Shown here piece after piece: positions 1 to 5,164 of a stretch of DNA of 7,421 nt; positions within the stretch are counted from its first letter, which is position 1; every line of letters begins with the position of its first letter. The stretch is from Rhodocyclales bacterium. GTDB taxonomy: Bacteria; Pseudomonadota; Gammaproteobacteria; Burkholderiales; Rhodocyclaceae. Location of the stretch: positions 1 through 7,421 of the forward strand of contig JAIOPW010000145.1 in the NCBI GenBank assembly GCA_021413665.1. The letters run 5' to 3'. Made by a program: the position numbers and the translations under genes. Below the pieces are notes generated by a model. That model did no database searches and was not told the DNA's origin. It was given only the letters and a program-made list of their open reading frames with translations.

Positions 1-192
1 AAGGTCTTCGCCGCTGCGAGTGCCGGCGGCAGCGGCCGCCGCAGCAGCTGCCAGCTCGACCCGGGCCACCGGTGCAATACGGCTGTTGGCGGCTTCGTCG
101 TCACCCTTGGGGCGGCCGCCCATGGCAAAAACGCCGACGGAAAGAGCAAGCGCGGCCACCGCCGCGAGGCTGCGAGTATTCAGCGGGGACAT
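1..192 (-). CDS. Exported protein, probably cytochrome c5-like c-type cytochrome (N-terminal part, cut by window edge)
   Basis: Only the first 64 codons lie in the window; the gene continues beyond base 1. The start is ATG at 192-190, with a GGAAGA ribosome binding site 6 nt upstream (199-204). Residues 1-23 form a signal peptide or membrane anchor: MSPLNTR, then a hydrophobic stretch LAAVAALALSVGVFA. A GRPKGDDEAANSRIAPVARVEL segment follows in two parts (residues 26-47), then nine alanines in a row (48-56), then GTRSGEDL at the cut. In betaproteobacterial cytochrome c5-like proteins an Ala-rich linker and an SGE(D/E)(L/I)Y phrase come just before the CxxCH haem site. This would be a periplasmic or membrane-tethered electron carrier. 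The haem motif itself lies outside the window, so the family call rests on the leader and linker only. A consensus -10 box lies upstream. What is seen: signal sequence and linker; the cytochrome identity is inferred. Confidence 0.6.
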   Translation of the reverse strand, partial: MSPLNTRSLAAVAALALSVGVFAMGGRPKGDDEAANSRIAPVARVELAAAAAAAAAGTRSGEDL

Positions 193-229
193 GGGCAATC
201 TTCCGGAAAATTGTCGAACGAGGTGGGCG

Positions 230-256
230 ATTATAGCGGATTCACCCGCCCCGCAA
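230..256 (-). promoter_or_regulatory. Predicted sigma70 promoter of the cytochrome-like gene
   Basis: On the minus strand there is a perfect TATAAT (-10) at 235-230. A TTGCGG hexamer (-35, three of six consensus bases) lies at 256-251, with a short 15-nt spacer. Transcription would begin near 223, giving a leader of about 30 nt that contains the GGAAGA ribosome binding site. The -10 is strong; the -35 is weak, so activation by another factor is possible. Confidence 0.45.
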
Positions 257-285
257 TGGACGCCGGGAGCCGAACCAGTTATGCT
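257..285 (+). promoter_or_regulatory. Predicted sigma70 promoter of tRNA-Arg
   Basis: TGGACG at 257-262 (four of six matches to TTGACA) and TATGCT at 280-285 (four of six matches to TATAAT) are separated by 17 nt. Initiation would fall near 292, a few bases before the mature 5' end at 296. It abuts the oppositely directed promoter at 230-256, so the two RNA polymerase sites would compete or be coordinated. Confidence 0.4.
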
Positions 286-295
286 TCGCCCCCTC

Positions 296-371
296 GCGCT
301 CGTAGCTCAATGGATAGAGTACTGGCCTCCGAAGCCAGGGGTTGTGGGTTCGATCCCCGCCGAGCGCACCA
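296..371 (+). tRNA. tRNA-Arg(CCG)
   Basis: A full cloverleaf can be folded by eye. The acceptor stem is GCGCTCG (296-302) with CGAGCGC (361-367), then discriminator A368 and an encoded CCA (369-371). The D stem is GCTC (305-308) with GAGT (317-320). The anticodon stem is CTGGC (322-326) with GCCAG (334-338), with loop CTCCGAA and anticodon CCG at 329-331. The variable loop is five bases. The T stem is GTGGG (344-348) with CCCGC (356-360), with loop TTCGATC. It reads CGG arginine codons, which suits a high-GC genome. It stands alone rather than in a tRNA array, and I see no duplicated 3' end nearby that would mark an integrated element. Confidence 0.97.
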
Positions 372-382
372 AAGTCCTGCAT

Positions 383-424
383 GGCAAGTCTGGTGCTTGC
401 CGTCGAGCGAGCTTAGCGCTCGCT
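383..424. terminator. Two tandem hairpins between convergent tRNA-Arg and the CMD-family gene
   Basis: The first inverted repeat is GGCAAG (383-388) with CTTGCC (396-401), loop 7 nt. The second is AGCGAGC (406-412) with GCTCGCT (418-424), loop 5 nt. The loop of the second contains the TAA stop codon of the minus-strand gene (413-415). The location, between two convergent transcription units only 41 nt apart, fits a bidirectional terminator. Neither hairpin is followed by a clear T-tract on either strand, so intrinsic termination is not proven. Confidence 0.35.
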
Positions 425-928
425 GACCAGCAGTCCGAATCGTCCCCGCGTGATCCGGCTGAGCCAATAGTCGAAGGTGTTTCCGAACCGGTTTCCGGTG
501 TGGATCATGAGCGCCGCCGCTTCGATCTGGTGTGCGGCCCCGGGTCCGTAGGTCGCTTCCAACCCGGTTCTGCGCGCCGCTGCGGGCGTCCCGTCGCTCT
601 CGGTCCAGTGCATCGCATACAGCAGTCCCGGAATCTCGCTGTCCGGGCAGTTCGCCAGATCGAGTACGAGCAGACTGGCGATTTCCACCTTCGACAGCCC
701 GACCTGGTGCGCGAGGATCTCGTGGCCCCATGCGCAATGGCGACAGCGATTGACGCCGGTGACGACCAGCATGATGCGTTCGCGAAAGCCGGCAGCAATG
801 CCAGCCCGTGACGACAGGGCAAGAACGGCGCGTATCGACCTGGCGATGCGCCACAGGTCGCGGACGAACTGCACCGGGCTGGCATAGATACGCCGCTGAA
901 ATCCGCTGGCGCGGGCGTGGCTGTTCAT
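413..928 (-). CDS. Carboxymuconolactone decarboxylase / AhpD-like family protein
   Basis: A 171-residue protein starting at ATG 928-926, with a purine-rich GGCGAAG upstream. An in-frame extension to 1186 is open, but it runs through the neighbouring gene and has unlikely composition. The core phrase RERIMLVVTGVN (residues 49-60) is followed by C62-R-H-C65 and H69, a CxxCxxxH arrangement typical of AhpD-like alkylhydroperoxidase and CMD-fold proteins. In that fold the cysteine pair and histidine can carry out thiol-based peroxide reduction. A helical segment with HQVGLSKVEIASLLV follows, as in the CMD fold. There is no signal peptide, so it is probably cytoplasmic. The start overlaps the stop of the upstream HIT-like frame (ATGA), suggesting translational coupling with it. 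The substrate is unknown; true carboxymuconolactone decarboxylase activity is unlikely without catabolic neighbours. Confidence 0.82.
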   Translation of the reverse strand: MNSHARASGFQRRIYASPVQFVRDLWRIARSIRAVLALSSRAGIAAGFRERIMLVVTGVNRCRHCAWGHEILAHQVGLSKVEIASLLVLDLANCPDSEIPGLLYAMHWTESDGTPAAARRTGLEATYGPGAAHQIEAAALMIHTGNRFGNTFDYWLSRITRGRFGLLVSER

Positions 929-1122
929 GCCCGGTACTTCGCCTTCGCCGGTAGCACCCGACGCACACCGCCGCGCGGATCGGGCGTGTCGCCGGCACAG
1001 CGCGGGATGACCGGCGTATGGCCGGGGGATACGGGGAAGCTGTCCCTGACCCCCACGGCGAATTCGTTCTCGGCAATGACGCGGGTCGGGGCCAGGGAGC
1101 AGAACGCGCGGGGTTTCGTCAT
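925..1122 (-). pseudogene. HIT-family (histidine triad) protein with an in-frame internal deletion, 65 codons, frame intact
   Basis: The frame starts at ATG 1122-1120, with an AGG-containing site upstream, and ends in TGA 927-925, overlapping the next gene's ATG. Residues 5-41 read like the N-terminal half of bacterial HIT proteins: a cysteine in AFCSL, then RVIAENEFAVGVRDSFPVSP and GHTPVIPR. Residues 42-65 (AGDTPDPRGGVRRVLPAKAKY) read like the C-terminal tail that normally follows the catalytic histidine triad and its trailing IPR. About 70 residues between the two parts are missing, including the whole HxHxH motif, compared with the usual 135-145 residue family length. The reading frame is preserved across the junction, near 997-1008. 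A nucleotide hydrolase or transferase role is therefore very unlikely. It may be a decaying gene kept open by translational coupling to the CMD-family gene, or a short peptide with another role. The family assignment is from remembered sequence patterns. Confidence 0.72.
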
Positions 1123-1150
1123 GCAGGACTACCTGAAAGCGCAAACGCGC

Positions 1151-1180
1151 AGCATAGCCGCACGGAGCGACGCTGGTCGG
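1151..1180 (-). promoter_or_regulatory. Possible promoter upstream of the HIT remnant and CMD-family gene
   Basis: On the minus strand TATGCT (1156-1151) could be a -10 box, with CCGACC (1180-1175) as a weak -35 (three of six) and an 18-nt spacer. Initiation would fall near 1144, about 22 nt before the HIT-like start. It lies in the 79-nt gap after the photolyase stop, so the two downstream genes might be transcribed both from here and by read-through. Confidence 0.25.
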
Positions 1181-1201
1181 GTCCATCAGTCGGGATCGCG
1201 C

Positions 1202-2617
1202 TCATCGCCCGATGGCCTTGAAGCGTTCCAGCGTGCGCGCCCTTGCGGCAGCGTGGTCGACCACCGGCGCCGGGTAGTCGCGGCCGATGTGGACCTTGCA
1301 GGCGGCCTGCTCCGCAGCGCTCATGGTCCACGGCGCGTGGATGAATTTCTGCGGCACACGGTCCAGTTCCGGCACATAGCGGCGGATGAAGCGGCCTTCG
1401 GCGTCGAACCTCTGCGACTGGGTGACAGGGTTGAAGATGCGGAACCAGGGTTGGGCGTCGCAGCCGGTGGAGGCCGCCCATTGCCAGCCACCGTTGTTGG
1501 CGGCGAGGTCGAAGTCGAGCAGTTTTTCGGCGAACCAGGCCTCTCCCTGGTGCCAGTCGACGCCGAGATCCTTGGTCAGGAACGAGGCCGTGACCATGCG
1601 CAGCCGGTTGTGCATCCAGCCGCTATGGGAGAGCTGGCGCATGGCCGCGTCCACCAGCGGATAACCAGTGCGGCCGGCGCACCAGGCGGCGAACAGGCCT
1701 GGCGCGGTATCCCAGCACAGGGCATCGAAAGCGGGTTTGAAGCACTGCGTGGCGACGCGCGGGTGGTGCCAGAGGATGGCATGGTAGAAATCGCGCCAGA
1801 TCAACTCACCGAGCCAGGTCGCGGCGCCGCGGCTGGCTTGCGCATGGGCGTGGGCGGCGAGCTGGCGGATGGAAATGGTGCCGAAGCGCAGGTGGGCCGA
1901 CAGGTAGGAGCAGCCCTTGATTGCGGGAAAGTCGCGCGTTGCGGCATAGTCGTCGATGCGCTCGATGAAGTCGCGGAACAACGCCTGCGCGCCGCTCATG
2001 CCGACGGGCAGGCACAGTTCGCCCAGGTCGGTCGGCTCGAAGCCGAGGTCTTGCAGCGTCGGCAACGCACTATCTTCCGGCGGCGGCGCCAGGCGGGATG
2101 AGTATTCCTCCACCGGCCAGGGCTGCAACTCCGCTACGGCGAGGCGCTTGAGCCAGGCGTTCTTGTAGGGTGTGAACACCGAGAAAGGCGTGTCGCCCTG
2201 CGTCATCACTTCGTTGCGCTCGAAGATCACCTGGTCCTTGAAGTCGAGAAAGTGAACGTCGGCGCTGGCAAGACGGCGATTCACCGCCGCATCGCGCGCG
2301 ATGGCGGCAGGTTCGTAATCGCGGTTGGCGTAGACCGCCGATGCACCGAGTTCCGCTGCGAGCTGCGGAATCTCGATCAGCGGGTTGCCGTGGCGCACGA
2401 TCAATCCGCCACCCATCTCACGCAGCGCGACAGCGACTTCCCCCACGGCGCGCAGGATGAACTCGACGCGTCGGTCGCGTCGCGGCAGCGGATCGAGAAT
2501 GGTGGCGTCGAAGACGAAAACGCACCAGACCCGCCCATGCGTTTTCAGCGCGTGATGCAGCGCGGCGTGGTCATGCACACGCAAATCGCGACGAAACCAG
2601 ACAAGGGCGGCGGACAT
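1202..2617 (-). CDS. phrB: Class I deoxyribodipyrimidine (CPD) photolyase
   Basis: A 471-residue flavoprotein, close to the 472 residues of E. coli PhrB. It splits cyclobutane pyrimidine dimers using blue light and reduced FAD. The start at 2617 gives the standard opening MSAALVWFRRDLRVHDH. The frame stays open 19 codons further, to an ATG at 2674, but the family begins just before LVWFRRDLR. Residues 1-130 are the antenna-binding Rossmann domain. The C-terminal helical FAD domain includes GCSYLSAHLRFGTIS (235-249), GELIWRDFYHAIL (270-282), GYPLVDAAMRQL (318-329), GWMHNRLRM (333-341) and NNGGWQWAAST (374-384). The electron-transfer tryptophans W306, W359 and W382 of E. coli match W302, W355 and W378 here at a constant offset of four. 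It is divergent from yqgE; the two starts are 59 bp apart. The ribosome binding site is weak. A cryptochrome-like role is less likely given its length and the intact motifs. Confidence 0.95.
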   Translation of the reverse strand: MSAALVWFRRDLRVHDHAALHHALKTHGRVWCVFVFDATILDPLPRRDRRVEFILRAVGEVAVALREMGGGLIVRHGNPLIEIPQLAAELGASAVYANRDYEPAAIARDAAVNRRLASADVHFLDFKDQVIFERNEVMTQGDTPFSVFTPYKNAWLKRLAVAELQPWPVEEYSSRLAPPPEDSALPTLQDLGFEPTDLGELCLPVGMSGAQALFRDFIERIDDYAATRDFPAIKGCSYLSAHLRFGTISIRQLAAHAHAQASRGAATWLGELIWRDFYHAILWHHPRVATQCFKPAFDALCWDTAPGLFAAWCAGRTGYPLVDAAMRQLSHSGWMHNRLRMVTASFLTKDLGVDWHQGEAWFAEKLLDFDLAANNGGWQWAASTGCDAQPWFRIFNPVTQSQRFDAEGRFIRRYVPELDRVPQKFIHAPWTMSAAEQAACKVHIGRDYPAPVVDHAAARARTLERFKAIGR

Positions 2618-2676
2618 CGATGGATTGGATGGAGTTACTCGGGAACGGACTGACAGATTACAATGACGGCACATTC
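2618..2676. promoter_or_regulatory. Divergent intergenic region between photolyase and yqgE
   Basis: These 59 bp must hold the 5' signals of both the photolyase and, unless it lies inside the photolyase gene, the yqgE-pyr cluster. On the plus strand TACAAT (2659-2664) matches five of six -10 bases, but the only suitably placed -35 (TTACTC, 2635-2640) is poor. If used, transcription would begin near 2671, leaving about six bases before the yqgE ATG and no visible Shine-Dalgarno site, that is, a nearly leaderless message. No comparable pair is clear on the minus strand. Confidence 0.3.
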
Positions 2677-3249
2677 ATGGAAACCGTCAGTCTCGCCAAC
2701 CACTTCCTGATCGCCATGCCCGCCATGGCCGATCCGAATTTTTCGCGTACGCTGACCTACATCTGCGAACACAACGCCGAAGGCGCGATCGGCATCATCG
2801 TCAATCGGCCGATGGACATGAACCTGGCGGGGCTGTTCGACCGCGTCAGCATTCCCCTTGGGGACGAACAGGCCGAAGCGCGGTTCGCCGGCCTGCCGGT
2901 GTATTTTGGTGGCCCGGTGCAGACCGATCGCGGCTTTGTGCTCCATCGCCCGGCCGGGGAATGGCAGTCCTCGCTCGCCGTCAGCGACCGCATCGCGCTG
3001 ACCAGCTCCCGCGACATCCTGCAATCCATGGGAAGCACCGGCGAACCAGCCGAAGTCCTGGTCAGCCTCGGCTATGCCGGCTGGACCGCCGGGCAACTGG
3101 AGTGGGAACTGTCGCAGAACGCCTGGCTGACGGTGGAGGCCGACGTCGGCATCATCTTCGACGTGCCGCCCGAAGAACGCCTGCCGGCGGCGATGCAGTT
3201 GCTCGGCGTGGATTTTGCCAACCTGTCCGAGGTCGCCGGGCATGCTTGA
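2677..3249 (+). CDS. yqgE: YqgE/AlgH family protein (DUF179)
   Basis: A 190-residue protein; E. coli YqgE has 187. The chosen start gives METVSLANHFLIAMPAM, which aligns with the family's usual N-terminus. The frame is open back to an ATG at 2620, but those 19 extra residues (DWMELLGNGLTDYNDGTF) are not typical. Family phrases seen are HFLIAMPAM (9-17), LTYICEHNAEGAIGIIVNRP (26-45), the YFGGPVQTDRGFVLH segment and SLGYAGWTAGQLE near residues 130-142. The biochemical role is not established. The family was named AlgH after a Pseudomonas alginate regulator, and its gene commonly sits next to ruvX. No signal peptide or membrane segment is seen, so it is cytoplasmic. It heads the cluster, and its last 8 nt overlap ruvX, implying translational coupling. 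Confidence 0.95.
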   Translation: METVSLANHFLIAMPAMADPNFSRTLTYICEHNAEGAIGIIVNRPMDMNLAGLFDRVSIPLGDEQAEARFAGLPVYFGGPVQTDRGFVLHRPAGEWQSSLAVSDRIALTSSRDILQSMGSTGEPAEVLVSLGYAGWTAGQLEWELSQNAWLTVEADVGIIFDVPPEERLPAAMQLLGVDFANLSEVAGHA

Positions 3250-3697
3250 CCAGGCGGGCTCGGTGCTGGCCTTCGATTTCGGCACCAGGCGCATCGGTGT
3301 CGCCATCGGAACCCAGTTCGGCGGCGGGCGTTACGGCCCTGCACGCGCAATGACCACCATAGACAGCGAGGCCAACGATGCCCGCTTTGCCGCGATAGAG
3401 GCGCTGATCGCCGAGTGGCAGCCAGTGCGGCTGCTGGTCGGCCGGCCATTGAACGACGACGGTACGCCGCACGAGATGACCGCCCGCTGCGAACGCTTCG
3501 CCAACCAGTTGCGCGGACGCTTCCGCTTGCCGGTCGAAGACGTCGACGAACGGTTCAGTTCGACCGCAGCCGATGCGAGCCTGCGTGAGCAAGGGTTTTC
3601 GTGGCAGGAACGCAAGACGCGGATCGACGCCGAAGCCGCACTCGTCATTCTCCAGAGCTGGTTCGATTCCCATGCCCAAGACCATGCGGTTGCCTGA
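3242..3697 (+). CDS. ruvX: Putative pre-16S rRNA nuclease / Holliday junction resolvase-like protein YqgF (RuvX)
   Basis: A 151-residue RNase H-fold nuclease of the YqgF family, which acts in maturation of the 16S rRNA 5' end and was earlier proposed to resolve Holliday junctions. The start ATG at 3242 lies inside the end of yqgE (8-nt overlap), with GAGG 9 nt upstream (3229-3232). An alternative start at 3215 would add nine atypical residues. Family motifs are VLAFDFGTRRIGVAIG (8-23, first catalytic Asp D12), LLVGRPLNDDGTPHE (64-78), VEDVDERFSSTAAD (98-111, acidic E103) and the C-terminal RIDAEAALVILQSWFD (127-142, acidic D129). All three acidic positions expected of the fold are present, so it should be active. 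It lies between yqgE and pyrR, and the last 26 nt of the gene overlap pyrR. Confidence 0.95.
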   Translation: MLDQAGSVLAFDFGTRRIGVAIGTQFGGGRYGPARAMTTIDSEANDARFAAIEALIAEWQPVRLLVGRPLNDDGTPHEMTARCERFANQLRGRFRLPVEDVDERFSSTAADASLREQGFSWQERKTRIDAEAALVILQSWFDSHAQDHAVA

Positions 3698-4181
3698 CGC
3701 CGAGGCGCTCTGCGTCGCCCTTGCCGACGCCATGCGCGGCCATGTCGATCCCGCCGCAACGGCCTTGGTCGGCATCCACACCGGCGGCGTCTGGGTCGCC
3801 GAGCGGCTGCATGCCGCACTGGGGCTGAAAATTCCTCCCGGTTCGATCAACGTGTCTTTTTATCGCGACGACTACAGCCAGCGCGGCCTGCACTCCAACG
3901 CCAAGGCCTCGCAGATTCCCTTCGATGTCGATGGTGCGCATATCGTCATCGTCGATGACGTGCTTTATACCGGCCGCACCATACGTGCGGCGATGAATGA
4001 ACTGTTCGATTACGGCCGGCCGGCAAAAATCGAGTTGGCGGTATTGACCGATCGCGGCGGGCGCGAGCTGCCCATCACCCCCAGTTTCTGCCCGCATTCG
4101 CAGAGCCTCCCTGCCGCGCAGATGCTGGCGCTGGAGCGGGCCGACGATGGCCGGCTGTCCTTCAAGCTGATGGAGAAATGA
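3672..4181 (+). CDS. pyrR: PyrR bifunctional pyr operon regulator / uracil phosphoribosyltransferase
   Basis: A 169-residue type I phosphoribosyltransferase. The PRPP-binding signature is IVIVDDVLYTGRTIRAAM (91-108), with the two acidic residues D95-D96 and the TGRT loop. Other PyrR phrases are LVGIHTGGVWVAERL (32-46), VSFYRDDYSQRG (61-72) and LTDRGGRELPI (125-135). In Bacillus PyrR binds pyr mRNA and also makes UMP from uracil. In pseudomonads it sits before pyrB-pyrC' and is thought to act on transcription by another route. I see no attenuator-like leader in front of pyrR here, since it starts within ruvX; any RNA or DNA target would have to lie elsewhere, perhaps before yqgE. The start at 3672 gives MPKTMRLPDAEAL; an alternative ATG at 3684 would shorten it by four residues. 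Its stop is 4 nt before pyrB. Confidence 0.95.
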   Translation: MPKTMRLPDAEALCVALADAMRGHVDPAATALVGIHTGGVWVAERLHAALGLKIPPGSINVSFYRDDYSQRGLHSNAKASQIPFDVDGAHIVIVDDVLYTGRTIRAAMNELFDYGRPAKIELAVLTDRGGRELPITPSFCPHSQSLPAAQMLALERADDGRLSFKLMEK

Positions 4182-4185
4182 GGCG

Positions 4186-5154
4186 ATGAACACGGGCGGC
4201 AATCCGCAACTGAACCGGCACGGCGAACTCAACCACCTGCTGACCATCGAAGGCCTGCCGCGCGAGGTGCTGACGCGCATCCTCGACACCGCCGCGCCTT
4301 TTTCCGAAGTCGCCGAGCGCGAAGTCAAGAAGGTGCCGCTGCTGCGGGGCAAGAGCGTGTTCAACCTGTTTTTCGAGAACTCGACGCGCACCCGCACTAC
4401 CTTCGAAATCGCCGCCAAGCGGCTTTCCGCCGACGTCATCAACCTCAACATCAGTACTTCCTCGGCAAACAAGGGCGAGACCCTGCTCGACACCGCGGAC
4501 AACCTGGCGGCGATGCAGGCCGACATGTTCGTCGTGCGCCACGCCTCCAGCGGCGCGCCCTACCTGATCGCGCAGCACCTGGCCGCCACCGGGCGTGACC
4601 ACATCCATGTCGTCAATGCCGGCGATGGCCGCCATGCCCACCCGACGCAAGGCCTGCTCGACATGTACACCATCCGCCACTACAAGAAGGACTTCAGCCA
4701 GCTTACCGTCGCCATCGTCGGCGACGTGCTGCATTCGCGCGTGGCGCGCAGCCAGATCCATGCGCTGATCGCGCTGGGGGTACCCGAAGTGCGCATCATC
4801 GCGCCCAAGACCCTGCTGCCGACCGGCGTCGAGCGCCTCGGCGTGCGGGTCTTCCACGACATGCGCGAAGGCCTGCGCGGGGTCGACGTGGTGATGATGT
4901 TGCGCCTGCAGAACGAGCGCATGCAAGGCGCCCTGTTGCCTTCGACGCAGGAATATTTCAAGTCCTGGGGCCTGACGCCGGAGAAACTGGCGCTGGCCAA
5001 GCCGGACGCCATCGTCATGCACCCGGGGCCGATGAACCGCGGCGTGGAGATCGATTCCGCCGTGGCCGACGGCAACCAGGCCGTGATCCTGCCGCAGGTG
5101 ACTTTCGGCATCGCGGTGCGTATGGCGGTGATGGCCATGCTGGCCGGAAATTGA
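4186..5154 (+). CDS. pyrB: Aspartate carbamoyltransferase catalytic subunit
   Basis: A 322-residue enzyme joining carbamoyl phosphate and L-aspartate to N-carbamoyl-aspartate, the second step of de novo pyrimidine synthesis. The carbamoyl phosphate site is FFENSTRTRTTFE (62-74, with S66-T-R-T-R70). The SSANKGETLLDTA loop (92-104) carries the substrate-binding Lys96. VVRHASSGAPY (116-126), NAGDGRHAHPTQGLLDMYT (144-162) and HPGPMNRGVEID (279-290) complete the active site, with no key residue missing. It is longer at the N-terminus than the 311-residue E. coli chain, as in pseudomonad enzymes. There is no pyrI regulatory-subunit gene here; the next gene is pyrC', which points to a class A PyrB6-PyrC'6 dodecamer. 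The start follows the pyrR stop by 4 nt, with GGAG and GAGG sequences upstream (4172-4183). Confidence 0.97.
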   Translation: MNTGGNPQLNRHGELNHLLTIEGLPREVLTRILDTAAPFSEVAEREVKKVPLLRGKSVFNLFFENSTRTRTTFEIAAKRLSADVINLNISTSSANKGETLLDTADNLAAMQADMFVVRHASSGAPYLIAQHLAATGRDHIHVVNAGDGRHAHPTQGLLDMYTIRHYKKDFSQLTVAIVGDVLHSRVARSQIHALIALGVPEVRIIAPKTLLPTGVERLGVRVFHDMREGLRGVDVVMMLRLQNERMQGALLPSTQEYFKSWGLTPEKLALAKPDAIVMHPGPMNRGVEIDSAVADGNQAVILPQVTFGIAVRMAVMAMLAGN

Positions 5155-5164
5155 GCGGACCACC

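Noticed and set aside
296..371. tRNA-Arg as an integration site for a genomic island
   Set aside because: No integrase gene and no duplicate of the tRNA 3' end is visible elsewhere in the window.
20..811. A 263-codon plus-strand frame running through the tRNA and opposite the CMD-family gene
   Set aside because: It reads through a tRNA gene and antisense to two better supported genes; the protein has no family character.
929..1186. N-terminal extension of the CMD-family protein
   Set aside because: The extension runs in another frame over the HIT remnant, and the protein starting at 928 already fits the family and has an ATGA-coupled start.
917..2101. A 394-codon open frame on the plus strand opposite the photolyase
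   Set aside because: It lies antisense to a full, motif-complete photolyase and has no recognisable domain; long antisense frames are common in high-GC DNA.
3572..3672. A PyrR-type attenuator or uracil-responsive leader before pyrR
   Set aside because: The region is ruvX coding sequence; I could not find a terminator/antiterminator pair.
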